Source: an uncultured bacterium (GTDB lineage Bacteria > Patescibacteriota > Minisyncoccia > Phycocordibacterales > UBA9973). Taken from it: a DNA stretch of 12,008 nt. Below, one piece after another: positions 6,623 to 12,008 of the stretch. Under the pieces are notes generated by a model, which saw only the letters and a list, made by a program, of their open reading frames with translations, was not told the origin of the DNA and did no database searches. The stretch covers positions 1-12,008 of the forward strand of contig CAIVNB010000048.1 in the NCBI GenBank assembly GCA_903907175.1, in the 5' to 3' direction. The translations under genes and the position numbers were made by a program. Positions within the stretch are counted from its first letter, which is position 1; every line of letters starts with the position of its first letter.

Positions 6623-7060
6623 TTATTTTGAATATAGAGGAAAATAAGGTAATTTATCTATTCCGATATAATTAAACATTTTGTAATTTGCTCTTCGTGC
6701 AGTTGGAGAAAGTTGGTGCATTTTTAGATTTGTTTTTGGAACAAATGGATAAAAACGAATTTCTTGATGTTTCTTTCCTTTCTCTTCCCATTTAAAATTA
6801 GTGATAAGGGCTGGAGTCAAAAACCCTGACTTTAAAACTTTTTCCATAATATCCCAGCCAGCTCCAAAAATTACAGACTTTGGTTTCACATTATTTGTTT
6901 TAACTTGGGCACGAAAACTACATCCAACACATTGAATATCGTAAAGTGGATAATTCTTTGGTAAAAGCATTAATTTCTTTTTGCAATTCGGGCAAGGAAT
7001 TAATTTAACAATTTCTTTCTCTCCCCCCCCCCTATCTCCAGATTCTTTATTTTTACTCAT
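6623..7060 (-). CDS. DpnI-like (Dam-replacing family) nuclease-domain protein, catalytic domain only
   Basis: DpnI cuts GATC when the adenine is methylated. This 145-residue product aligns by eye with its catalytic domain. A zinc site is made by C23/C26 and C44/C47 (IPCPNCKKKL and IQCVGC), and the conserved L-S-P-T-A-R-R-A segment (117-124) is followed by a Y-I-G-I-D strand matching the DpnI C-N-I-D region. The PD-(D/E)XK residues fall as D41-x10-Q52-V-K54, the same spacing as D53-x10-E64-x-K66 in DpnI (numbering from memory), but with Gln for Glu. Q-x-K occurs in active Mrr-type nucleases, so activity remains possible. The C-terminal winged-helix m6A reader of DpnI (254 residues) is absent. 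Codons 10-13 contain a run of ten G. No methyltransferase lies in the window. It is first in a unit with the TfoX-like gene. Confidence 0.75.
   Translation of the reverse strand: MSKNKESGDRGGGEKEIVKLIPCPNCKKKLMLLPKNYPLYDIQCVGCSFRAQVKTNNVKPKSVIFGAGWDIMEKVLKSGFLTPALITNFKWEEKGKKHQEIRFYPFVPKTNLKMHQLSPTARRANYKMFNYIGIDKLPYFPLYSK
7023..7032 (-). repeat. Homopolymer tract G10 (coding strand) in the 5' end of the DpnI-like gene
   Basis: Ten consecutive C on the plus strand give ten G in the coding strand, covering part of codons 10-13 (R-G-G-G). It lies ahead of the first zinc knuckle, so a change of one or two bases would frameshift the whole domain. It is a striking tract in such AT-rich sequence. 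It could be a slippage switch or a sequencing/assembly artefact. Confidence 0.8.
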
Positions 7061-7066
7061 GCATCA

Positions 7067-7095
7067 ATTAGATCATTTTTAGATCTCAAGTGCAA
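7067..7095 (-). promoter_or_regulatory. Promoter of the DpnI-like/TfoX unit, leaderless layout, with GATC sites
   Basis: TTGCAC (7090-7095), a 17-nt spacer and TCTAAT (7067-7072) end 6 nt before the ATG. Two GATC sites lie in it: 7071-7074 overlaps the -10, and 7082-7085 is inside a palindromic AGATCT in the spacer. Confidence 0.45.
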
Positions 7096-7114
7096 TATTT
7101 TATATTTTAGAAAT

Positions 7115-7612
7115 TTATCTAAGTTTTTCCTCGATTTCCTTTCTAATAAATTCCTTGTCTAAATTGTTAATTTTTATATGAAGTATTGGCAAATCTACTA
7201 TTTTTGTAAGTTCGTCTATGAAGGCGTCTCTGGCCTGTTTACTTTTTAAACTATGTACACTACCATCTAATTCAATAATAAGTTTTGGAATAATTTTTTC
7301 TTTATCACAGAAAACAAAATCAGCGGATTTTCTATCAATTCGGCTTCTGTTTTCCCTTTCTTCTCCCCAATTTGATTTCTTTGGTTGTATTAGATGACTA
7401 TAATTCACCTGAGGGAAAATATAGTATTTATCTCCAAACATTTCTAGTAAAATTTTATATAAATTAAATTCGGAATTTGTATCAAACAAAAAAGGCTTTC
7501 TTTCAAAAACTGAAAGGTCTGGCTTGTTTATCCCCTTACCTTTTTTGTTTATAAGTTGTACAACAAACACAGCCACACCAAGGAATATTGCAAAGATAAT
7601 TAATTTGGTCAT
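7115..7612 (-). CDS. Membrane-anchored DUF2726 (Vsr/DUF559-like) nuclease-domain protein
   Basis: The 165-residue product starts with a hydrophobic helix (residues 4-20) and a short basic linker, then a DUF2726 domain. Visible motifs are NSEFNLYKIL (46-55), IFPQV (65-69), IDRKSADFVF (92-101) with D98, and LIIELDGSVH (111-120) with E114 and D116. A basic R...D...L helix follows, then DLPILHI. The D...ExD...H arrangement is that of the Vsr/DUF559 branch of the PD-(D/E)XK fold, so a DNA nuclease or DNA-binding role is likely but not proven for the family. The anchor would place the domain at the inner membrane face. The start is 6 nt after the upstream small membrane gene; an AAGGA lies 11 nt before the ATG, one of the few Shine-Dalgarno-like sequences in the window. 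Confidence 0.8.
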   Translation of the reverse strand: MTKLIIFAIFLGVAVFVVQLINKKGKGINKPDLSVFERKPFLFDTNSEFNLYKILLEMFGDKYYIFPQVNYSHLIQPKKSNWGEERENRSRIDRKSADFVFCDKEKIIPKLIIELDGSVHSLKSKQARDAFIDELTKIVDLPILHIKINNLDKEFIRKEIEEKLR

Positions 7613-7618
7613 ATATTT

Positions 7619-7882
7619 TTATTTCCTTCTTTTAATCCAAATATTTTTAAAATACGACACGGAAAGCGTTGAAAGAATAAATCCGAGAGTTGGGACAATG
7701 GCACCTATAAATGGTCTTGGAAGTTCAGCGAAAATGAAAAAGATGACAATGACAACATAAGTCAAAATAGCAATTAACACTTTTCGAAATAAGCTTGTTT
7801 CCCATGCCTTTTCTGTCTCAACTCGGACATTTCTTTCTTTGATTTCGTTGATATCTTTCTTTATTTGCTCTATGTCGTCCAT
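7619..7882 (-). CDS. Small two-helix membrane protein, conserved type, function unknown (87 aa)
   Basis: Residues 1-30 are highly charged with heptad-like Ile/Val spacing, probably a short coiled coil. Helices at about 34-53 and 56-76 are separated by a short E-L-P-R-P turn, and the chain ends in a basic I-W-I-K-R-R-K. The pattern A-W-E-T-S, a T-Y at the first helix, VPTLGFILSTLS, then K..W is one I associate with a widespread family of small bacterial membrane proteins of unknown function. It is the first gene of a leftward pair with the DUF2726 protein and diverges from the nitroreductase gene. Confidence 0.78.
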   Translation of the reverse strand: MDDIEQIKKDINEIKERNVRVETEKAWETSLFRKVLIAILTYVVIVIFFIFAELPRPFIGAIVPTLGFILSTLSVSYFKNIWIKRRK

Positions 7883-7888
7883 AAGATA

Positions 7889-7897
7889 ATTATATCA
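7889..7897 (-). promoter_or_regulatory. Promoter of the 87-aa membrane protein gene, leaderless layout
   Basis: An extended -10, TG-A-TATAAT (TATAAT at 7889-7894), ends 6 nt before the ATG at 7882. No good -35 is seen. Confidence 0.6.
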
Positions 7898-7946
7898 CAA
7901 ATAGTATTTTAAATTTGTAATAAAAGACATGGTTCATCGTCAAATA

Positions 7947-7955
7947 TGATATAAT
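7947..7955 (+). promoter_or_regulatory. Promoter of the nitroreductase-MFS operon
   Basis: An extended -10, TG-A-TATAAT (TATAAT at 7950-7955), ends 9 nt before the ATG at 7965. The leader would be only about 3 nt, and no ribosome-binding site is present. It is divergent from the 87-aa gene promoter about 50 nt away. Confidence 0.55.
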
Positions 7956-7964
7956 CGTAAAAAT

Positions 7965-8552
7965 ATGAAAACAGTAAATGATAGATCAACGAAATACCCT
8001 GTCGATGATATCTTTTTGAAACGATATTCGCCTAGAGCTATGTCTGGAGAGCCAATCACAAAAGAAGAACTAATGACGCTCTTTGAAGCGGGACGATGGG
8101 CACCTTCATCTATGAATGCTCAACCTTGGAGATTTGTTTATGCAATGTCTGGAACTCCTTCATTTGAAAAACTTTTTTCTTTTATTATGGATAAAAATCA
8201 AGTCTGGGCAAAAAATTCTTCAGCTCTCATTGTCCTTATTTCAAAAAATAATCTAGATGATGGAAGTTTTTCTATACCTCATTCTTTTGATACAGGTGCA
8301 GCTTGTGAAAATCTAGCCTTGCAAGCTACGGACATGGAACTTATTTCACACGCTATGGGTGGCTTTAATAAAGACATGGCAAAAAGTACTCTCGCTGTGT
8401 CAGACGAATATACTATTGAAATAATGATAGCAGTAGGCAAACCTGGTAAAATAGAAGACTTACCAGAACCACTACAGGTAAGAGAAAAACCAAGTCAAAG
8501 AAAAAATCTAGAAGAAATTGTATTTGAAGGAAATTTCAAAAACCAAAAATGA
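7965..8552 (+). CDS. Nitroreductase family FMN oxidoreductase
   Basis: Nitroreductase-fold enzymes use FMN and NAD(P)H to reduce nitro compounds, quinones or related acceptors in the cytoplasm. The 195-residue product has the FMN-phosphate motif RYSPRAM (20-26), the conserved E-A-G-R-W-A-P-S-S-M-N-A-Q-P-W-R-F block (41-57), a D-T-G-A-A-C-E-N-L-A-L-Q-A helix and the late A-V-G-K-P-G strand-loop. The ending has the usual R-K-N-L-E-E-I-V. Length is typical. Substrate cannot be assigned; dehalogenase-like or flavin-related members share these motifs. Its TGA overlaps the ATG of the MFS gene by 4 nt, so a reductase and an exporter are co-produced. Confidence 0.9.
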   Translation: MKTVNDRSTKYPVDDIFLKRYSPRAMSGEPITKEELMTLFEAGRWAPSSMNAQPWRFVYAMSGTPSFEKLFSFIMDKNQVWAKNSSALIVLISKNNLDDGSFSIPHSFDTGAACENLALQATDMELISHAMGGFNKDMAKSTLAVSDEYTIEIMIAVGKPGKIEDLPEPLQVREKPSQRKNLEEIVFEGNFKNQK

Positions 8553-9757
8553 AAACCAAAATAAATGTTTCACCCAAAATAATCATTCTTTTTACAGTGT
8601 TTTTGGACGTGCTCGGTCTCGGAGTTATTATTCCGATTCTACCTTTTTACGTAGAATCCTTTGATGTTTCTGGAATAGTAGTCACATCATTATTTGCTGT
8701 TTTTGCTTTATTTTCTTTTTTCAGTGCACCAATTTTGGGAGCAATTTCTGACAGAAAAGGAAGAAGGCCAGTTCTTTTAATAAGTCTCGCATCAAGCGCT
8801 ATTGGTTGGATCATATTCGCATTTTCAAATACAATCTTTGGACTTTTCTTAGGAAGAATTATAGATGGGTCGGCTGCAGGGAATATTTCAACTGCTCAAA
8901 ATTATCTCGTTGATATAGCAAAAGATCAAAAAGAGAGAACAAGAAACCTCGGACTTATCGGAGCAGTCTTTGGAGTAAGTTTTATTATTGGACCTTTAAT
9001 CGGTGGAGTTTTGTCGAGTGTAAGTATGAAATTACCTTTTATCGTTGTTGGAATAATGGCTGTGTTAAATACAATACTTGCATATTTCTTTTTACCTGAA
9101 ACTCATCACGAAAGAAGCACCAAAAAACTTTCTTTAAATCCATTTTCACCAATTATCAAAGCTTTAAAAAATAAAAATATTTTGCCACTTTACATAGCTT
9201 GGTTATTTTTTGGTATTGCGATTTCACTTAATCAATCTATCTTCGCCTTGTATATCGGTAAGGTATTTTCTTGGACAGTAATAACGTCTGGACTTTTGAT
9301 GGCCTTAATAGGAGTAATAATATCCATCAACCAAGCTTTTGCTATTCGAAAAATTTGGCTTAAATATTTTAAGGAATCATTCTTAATGATTTGGGTATTC
9401 ATTCCTTTTGCAATTGGATACTTGGTCATGGCTATGCCTTTCCGATTTGCCTTTTTGCTTGGACTTATTATCACTGCTTTTGGTCAATCTTTAATGAGAG
9501 TAATAATGACTAGCCAAATAATCGGATTTTCTAGTAAAGAAGAACAAGGTGAGAATATGGGTATCCTTGCATCTATTATGTCTTTATCCATGATCCTAGG
9601 CCCTGTATTAGGAGGATCTGTCTATGAAGCACATCCAAGCTTGCCATTTGTATTAGCTGGGATAATTTTATTTATTACTTTTATTTTTGTGTTTAGAACT
9701 TATAAGAAAATACAACCACATGAACATGTTGATGTGGACCCCGTAGAAGTAGTTTAA
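8549..9757 (+). CDS. MFS transporter, TetA-like drug:H+ antiporter (DHA1) type
   Basis: This 402-residue protein has about twelve hydrophobic helices in two halves with a central loop near 190-205. The first helix carries DVLGLGVIIPILPFY (20-34), as in TetA and related exporters. Loop 2-3 has motif A, GAISDRKGRRPVLL (64-77). Helix 5 carries the antiporter motif C, ending G-P-L-I-G-G (148-153). These support proton-coupled export of a small molecule; drug specificity cannot be read from sequence, so tetracycline resistance should not be assumed. Coupled to the nitroreductase by an ATGA overlap. The C-terminal tail is short, with an acidic/histidine-rich end. Confidence 0.9.
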   Translation: MKTKINVSPKIIILFTVFLDVLGLGVIIPILPFYVESFDVSGIVVTSLFAVFALFSFFSAPILGAISDRKGRRPVLLISLASSAIGWIIFAFSNTIFGLFLGRIIDGSAAGNISTAQNYLVDIAKDQKERTRNLGLIGAVFGVSFIIGPLIGGVLSSVSMKLPFIVVGIMAVLNTILAYFFLPETHHERSTKKLSLNPFSPIIKALKNKNILPLYIAWLFFGIAISLNQSIFALYIGKVFSWTVITSGLLMALIGVIISINQAFAIRKIWLKYFKESFLMIWVFIPFAIGYLVMAMPFRFAFLLGLIITAFGQSLMRVIMTSQIIGFSSKEEQGENMGILASIMSLSMILGPVLGGSVYEAHPSLPFVLAGIILFITFIFVFRTYKKIQPHEHVDVDPVEVV

Positions 9758-9778
9758 CAAAAAACGAAAATAAAATTT

Positions 9779-11158
9779 TTAATTTTTGTACTCTTCTATA
9801 AATTTATATAAAAGTCTAACTGGAGTACCAAGTGCTCCAGGAGCTAAATATTCCCCTGCCATTGAGGTCATTCGAGGAGCAATGTCTATGTGTGCCCATT
9901 TATAACCTTTCGCAAATTGTTTTAAGAAAATAGCGCCATAAGTCGCACCCCCATAGCGAGAATCTTTGTTGTGAATATTTGTCCAATCGCCTAGACTTCC
10001 TTTTATTTCATTTTCATATTCTTCCCACATTGGAAGTCGCCACATGTATTCTCCTGTCTTATCGCCAACTTTTTCTATCCTCTGGCATAATTCATCGTCA
10101 TCAGTGAAAAGTGCTGACATTCGCTCTCCAAGAGCCACACAGGCAGCTCCTGTAAGCGTCGCAACGTCTATCACAAGCTCTGGCTTGTATTTCCCTGCAT
10201 AAGTAAGCGCATCGGCTAAAATAACACGACCTTCAGCATCTGTATTTAATATTTCAATAGTTTGCCCTGACATAGAACGAATAACATCGCCTGGACGATA
10301 ACTTTTGCCTGAAATAAAATTCTCAACCGAAGGGATTAAGGCTACGACATTTTTCTTTAATTTCATTTTTGCAACAAGTGCAATAGTGTGGATGACTGAA
10401 GATCCGCCTGACATATCCATATTCATTCCTGACATGGCAGAAGATGGTTTTAAATTTAATCCTCCTGAATCAAAAGTTACTCCCTTGCCAACAAGGATAA
10501 CTGGTTTTTCGTTCTTTGCTCCACAAAAATATTCCATAATGATGAATTTTGACTCTTCATCACTCCCTCGTCCGACAGAAAGTATCGCATTCATTTTCTG
10601 TTTTTCCATTTCTTTTTCGCCAAGCACAGTGACTTTAACTGGTAACCCTTTCACCGCCTCGCGCGCTTTCTCGGCTAAAATTTTTGGAGTCATGTCTCCT
10701 CCTGGAGTATTTGATAAATTTCTAGTTTTATTTACTTCTTCCCCAATACTAAAACCTTTCAAGATCGCTTTCTCGATTTCTTTATTAGTATTTGAAATAC
10801 TAACTTCTTTTATTAAATTAAAACCTTCTTTGGTTGGAGTTTTATATTCTGTGAATTCGTAATTTGCAAAATCTAATTGTGTCCCAATTATTTCACCAAG
10901 CTCTTCATCGGTAAGTTTTGTATTTTTAAATTTAAAATCATTAAAATTAAAAGATGCTTTTTCTACCTTAGCGCCTTTTGCCATTTGTACCATTTTTCGT
11001 ACAAGTAGATAAAGTTTTCTTAAATTCATTTTTTCTGCCTCTTCACACTTTAAAAAAAGCGTTTTTACGCCATTTTCCTTTATAATTTCATCCTTATTTT
11101 TTGGATTGATATTTACAGAAAGATATTCTTTTCCTGTTTCTTTAAATGTTATTTTCAT
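9779..11158 (-). CDS. pepA: Leucyl aminopeptidase (peptidase M17)
   Basis: M17 enzymes are cytoplasmic, usually hexameric, two-metal aminopeptidases that finish peptide turnover. The 459-residue product has a divergent N-terminal domain and a well-conserved C-terminal catalytic domain. Metal ligands are K225 and D230 (VGKGVTFDSGG), D248, and D307 and E309 (NTDAEGR). The catalytic residues are K237 and R311. The spacings (5, 18 and 12 residues) equal those of K270, D275, D293 and K282 in E. coli PepA, numbering from memory. All key residues are present, so it should be active. A single-gene unit: it converges with the MFS gene, with 21 nt between stops, and diverges from argH. Confidence 0.95.
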   Translation of the reverse strand: MKITFKETGKEYLSVNINPKNKDEIIKENGVKTLFLKCEEAEKMNLRKLYLLVRKMVQMAKGAKVEKASFNFNDFKFKNTKLTDEELGEIIGTQLDFANYEFTEYKTPTKEGFNLIKEVSISNTNKEIEKAILKGFSIGEEVNKTRNLSNTPGGDMTPKILAEKAREAVKGLPVKVTVLGEKEMEKQKMNAILSVGRGSDEESKFIIMEYFCGAKNEKPVILVGKGVTFDSGGLNLKPSSAMSGMNMDMSGGSSVIHTIALVAKMKLKKNVVALIPSVENFISGKSYRPGDVIRSMSGQTIEILNTDAEGRVILADALTYAGKYKPELVIDVATLTGAACVALGERMSALFTDDDELCQRIEKVGDKTGEYMWRLPMWEEYENEIKGSLGDWTNIHNKDSRYGGATYGAIFLKQFAKGYKWAHIDIAPRMTSMAGEYLAPGALGTPVRLLYKFIEEYKN

Positions 11159-11164
11159 CCAGCC

Positions 11165-11192
11165 ATTATATACTTTTTTGGATAAATTTCAA
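11165..11192 (-). promoter_or_regulatory. pepA promoter, leaderless layout
   Basis: TTGAAA (11187-11192, five of six consensus), a 16-nt spacer and TATAAT (11165-11170) end 6 nt before the ATG at 11158. This is the strongest promoter in the window and has the same geometry as the promoter of the MraY-like gene. Confidence 0.7.
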
Positions 11193-11216
11193 AAAATTTC
11201 TTTAAAATAGAGCCTA

Positions 11217-11225
11217 TGCTATAAT
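11217..11225 (+). promoter_or_regulatory. argH promoter
   Basis: An extended -10, TG-C-TATAAT (TATAAT at 11220-11225), lies 33 nt before the argH ATG. The predicted leader is about 27 nt and has no Shine-Dalgarno sequence. Unlike most genes here, argH is therefore probably not leaderless. Confidence 0.5.
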
Positions 11226-11258
11226 CTCAAATATATTACAAATAACTAATTCATCTAT

Positions 11259-12008
11259 ATGAAAAAAATTTGGGATAGAAAGTCTGGGGTAAAAATCAAT
11301 GAAAAAGTCGAAGATTATACTGTTGGGATTGATTACATTCTCGACCTAGAGCTACTTCCTTATGACATTAAGGGCACCATTGCACATGCAAAAATGCTTA
11401 AAAAAATAAAGATACTGACTTCAAAAGAGCTCAGTGTTTTAGTCAAAGGATTGAATGAGATACTTACACTTTGTAAGTCTGGAAAATTCAAAATAGACAA
11501 ATCTCAAGAAGATGGAAGCACAGCGATTGAAGCATATTTAACTGAAAAGTATGGTGATGTAGGTAAAAAAGTCCACACTGGAAGATCAAGAAATGACCAG
11601 ATACTCACAACCACAAGACTCTACAGTAAAGAAATACTCCTAGTCATAAAAAAGGAAGTGGAAAATATGATAAAAGAAATTGAAAATCAAAACAAAAAGA
11701 TTGGAAAAATAAAAATGCCTGGATACACTCATATGCAAAGAGCAATGCCAAGTACTGTAGGCATGTGGCTCCTTTCTTTCCGAGACAGTCTAAAAGATGA
11801 TTTAGCACTACTAGAAGCTGCAAGATATGTGATAGATCAAAATCCTCTCGGGTCAGCTGCAGGATATGGAGAAAGCACGCTAGGCCTTGATAGAAAATTT
11901 ACTACCAATGAAATGGGTTTTGCTCGAGTCCAAGAAAATCCAATATATTGTGGAATGTCTCGAGGAAAGTTTGAAAGTATTATCTTGCAAACTGTTTCCA
12001 ACGTAATG
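11259..12008 (+). CDS. argH: Argininosuccinate lyase (5' part, runs off window)
   Basis: ArgH splits argininosuccinate into arginine and fumarate, the last step of arginine synthesis; it belongs to the fumarase/aspartase superfamily and acts as a cytoplasmic tetramer. I translated 250 codons from the ATG at 11259 to the window edge. Diagnostic motifs are HTGRSRNDQ (106-114), PGYTHMQRAMP (154-164) with the catalytic His158, and NPLGSAAGYG (195-204). The third signature loop (GSxxMPxKxN) with the catalytic Ser would lie beyond the edge. The N-terminus (V-G-I-D-Y-I-L-D, Y-D-I-K-G-T-I-A-H-A-K-M-L) and E-D-G-S-T-A-I-E-A-Y-L resemble, from memory, the Bacteroidota-type ArgH more than the proteobacterial form. 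No other arginine gene is in view. Confidence 0.93.
   Translation, partial: MKKIWDRKSGVKINEKVEDYTVGIDYILDLELLPYDIKGTIAHAKMLKKIKILTSKELSVLVKGLNEILTLCKSGKFKIDKSQEDGSTAIEAYLTEKYGDVGKKVHTGRSRNDQILTTTRLYSKEILLVIKKEVENMIKEIENQNKKIGKIKMPGYTHMQRAMPSTVGMWLLSFRDSLKDDLALLEAARYVIDQNPLGSAAGYGESTLGLDRKFTTNEMGFARVQENPIYCGMSRGKFESIILQTVSNVM

Noticed and set aside
6282..8552. Alternative genetic code with UGA read as glycine
   Set aside because: UGA ends the TfoX-like and nitroreductase frames at exact ATGA overlaps with the next gene, so it acts as a stop here.
9757..9789. A/T-only inverted repeat (ACAAAAA / TTTTTGT) between the MFS gene and pepA
   Set aside because: The stem is almost all A-T pairs with no G-C core. 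It could help termination of the two convergent genes but is not distinguishable from background in such AT-rich DNA.
10305..10862. Plus-strand open frame of 185 codons inside pepA
   Set aside because: It lies wholly antisense to the conserved M17 catalytic region, has no recognisable motif, and its composition is what the reverse frame of pepA gives.

Overview
This AT-rich window (both ends cut through a gene) looks like the chromosome of a small-genome bacterium, most likely a Patescibacteria/CPR member and probably Parcubacteria-like. This is inference from general character: very low G+C, tightly packed short genes, overlapping starts and stops, a large cysteine-rich protein of the kind common in those genomes, small membrane proteins of unknown function, and almost no Shine-Dalgarno sequences. 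TGA is used as a stop (nitroreductase, TfoX-like gene), so the recoded-UGA lineages (Gracilibacteria/SR1) are unlikely. I see no tRNA, rRNA, CRISPR array, insertion sequence or phage gene.

Layout. 1-726 (minus): the first 242 codons of an MraY-like polyprenyl-phosphate sugar-phosphate transferase. 783-4661 (minus): a leftward operon, scpA - scpB - D-Ala-D-Ala carboxypeptidase - large cysteine-rich zinc-ribbon protein, with every junction overlapping or 1 nt apart. It joins chromosome condensation (ScpAB with SMC) to cell-wall trimming. 4662-5152: a region without long genes. It holds a 45-codon ORF on the minus strand followed by a good intrinsic terminator, then about 280 nt I cannot interpret. 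5153-5407 (plus): a short gene for a membrane protein with a terminator on its stop codon. 5471-7882 (minus): a run of small genes for TspO, a DUF2177 membrane protein, a TfoX-N-domain protein, a DpnI-like nuclease-domain protein, a membrane-anchored DUF2726/Vsr-like nuclease-domain protein and a two-helix membrane protein. 7965-9757 (plus): a nitroreductase and a TetA-like MFS exporter sharing ATGA, probably a detoxification/efflux pair. 9779-11158 (minus): M17 leucyl aminopeptidase. 11259-12008 (plus): the first 250 codons of argininosuccinate lyase (argH).

Two things stand out. First, at least six transcription-unit starts carry a -10 box (five TATAAT, one TCTAAT) ending exactly 6 nt before the start codon. 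This places transcription initiation on the start codon and predicts leaderless mRNAs. Second, 6282-7612 groups two PD-(D/E)XK-type nuclease-domain proteins with a TfoX-domain protein. One of the two, the DpnI-like protein, has a Q-x-K active site, lacks the DpnI winged helix, carries a ten-G slippage tract just after its start, and has two GATC sites in its promoter.
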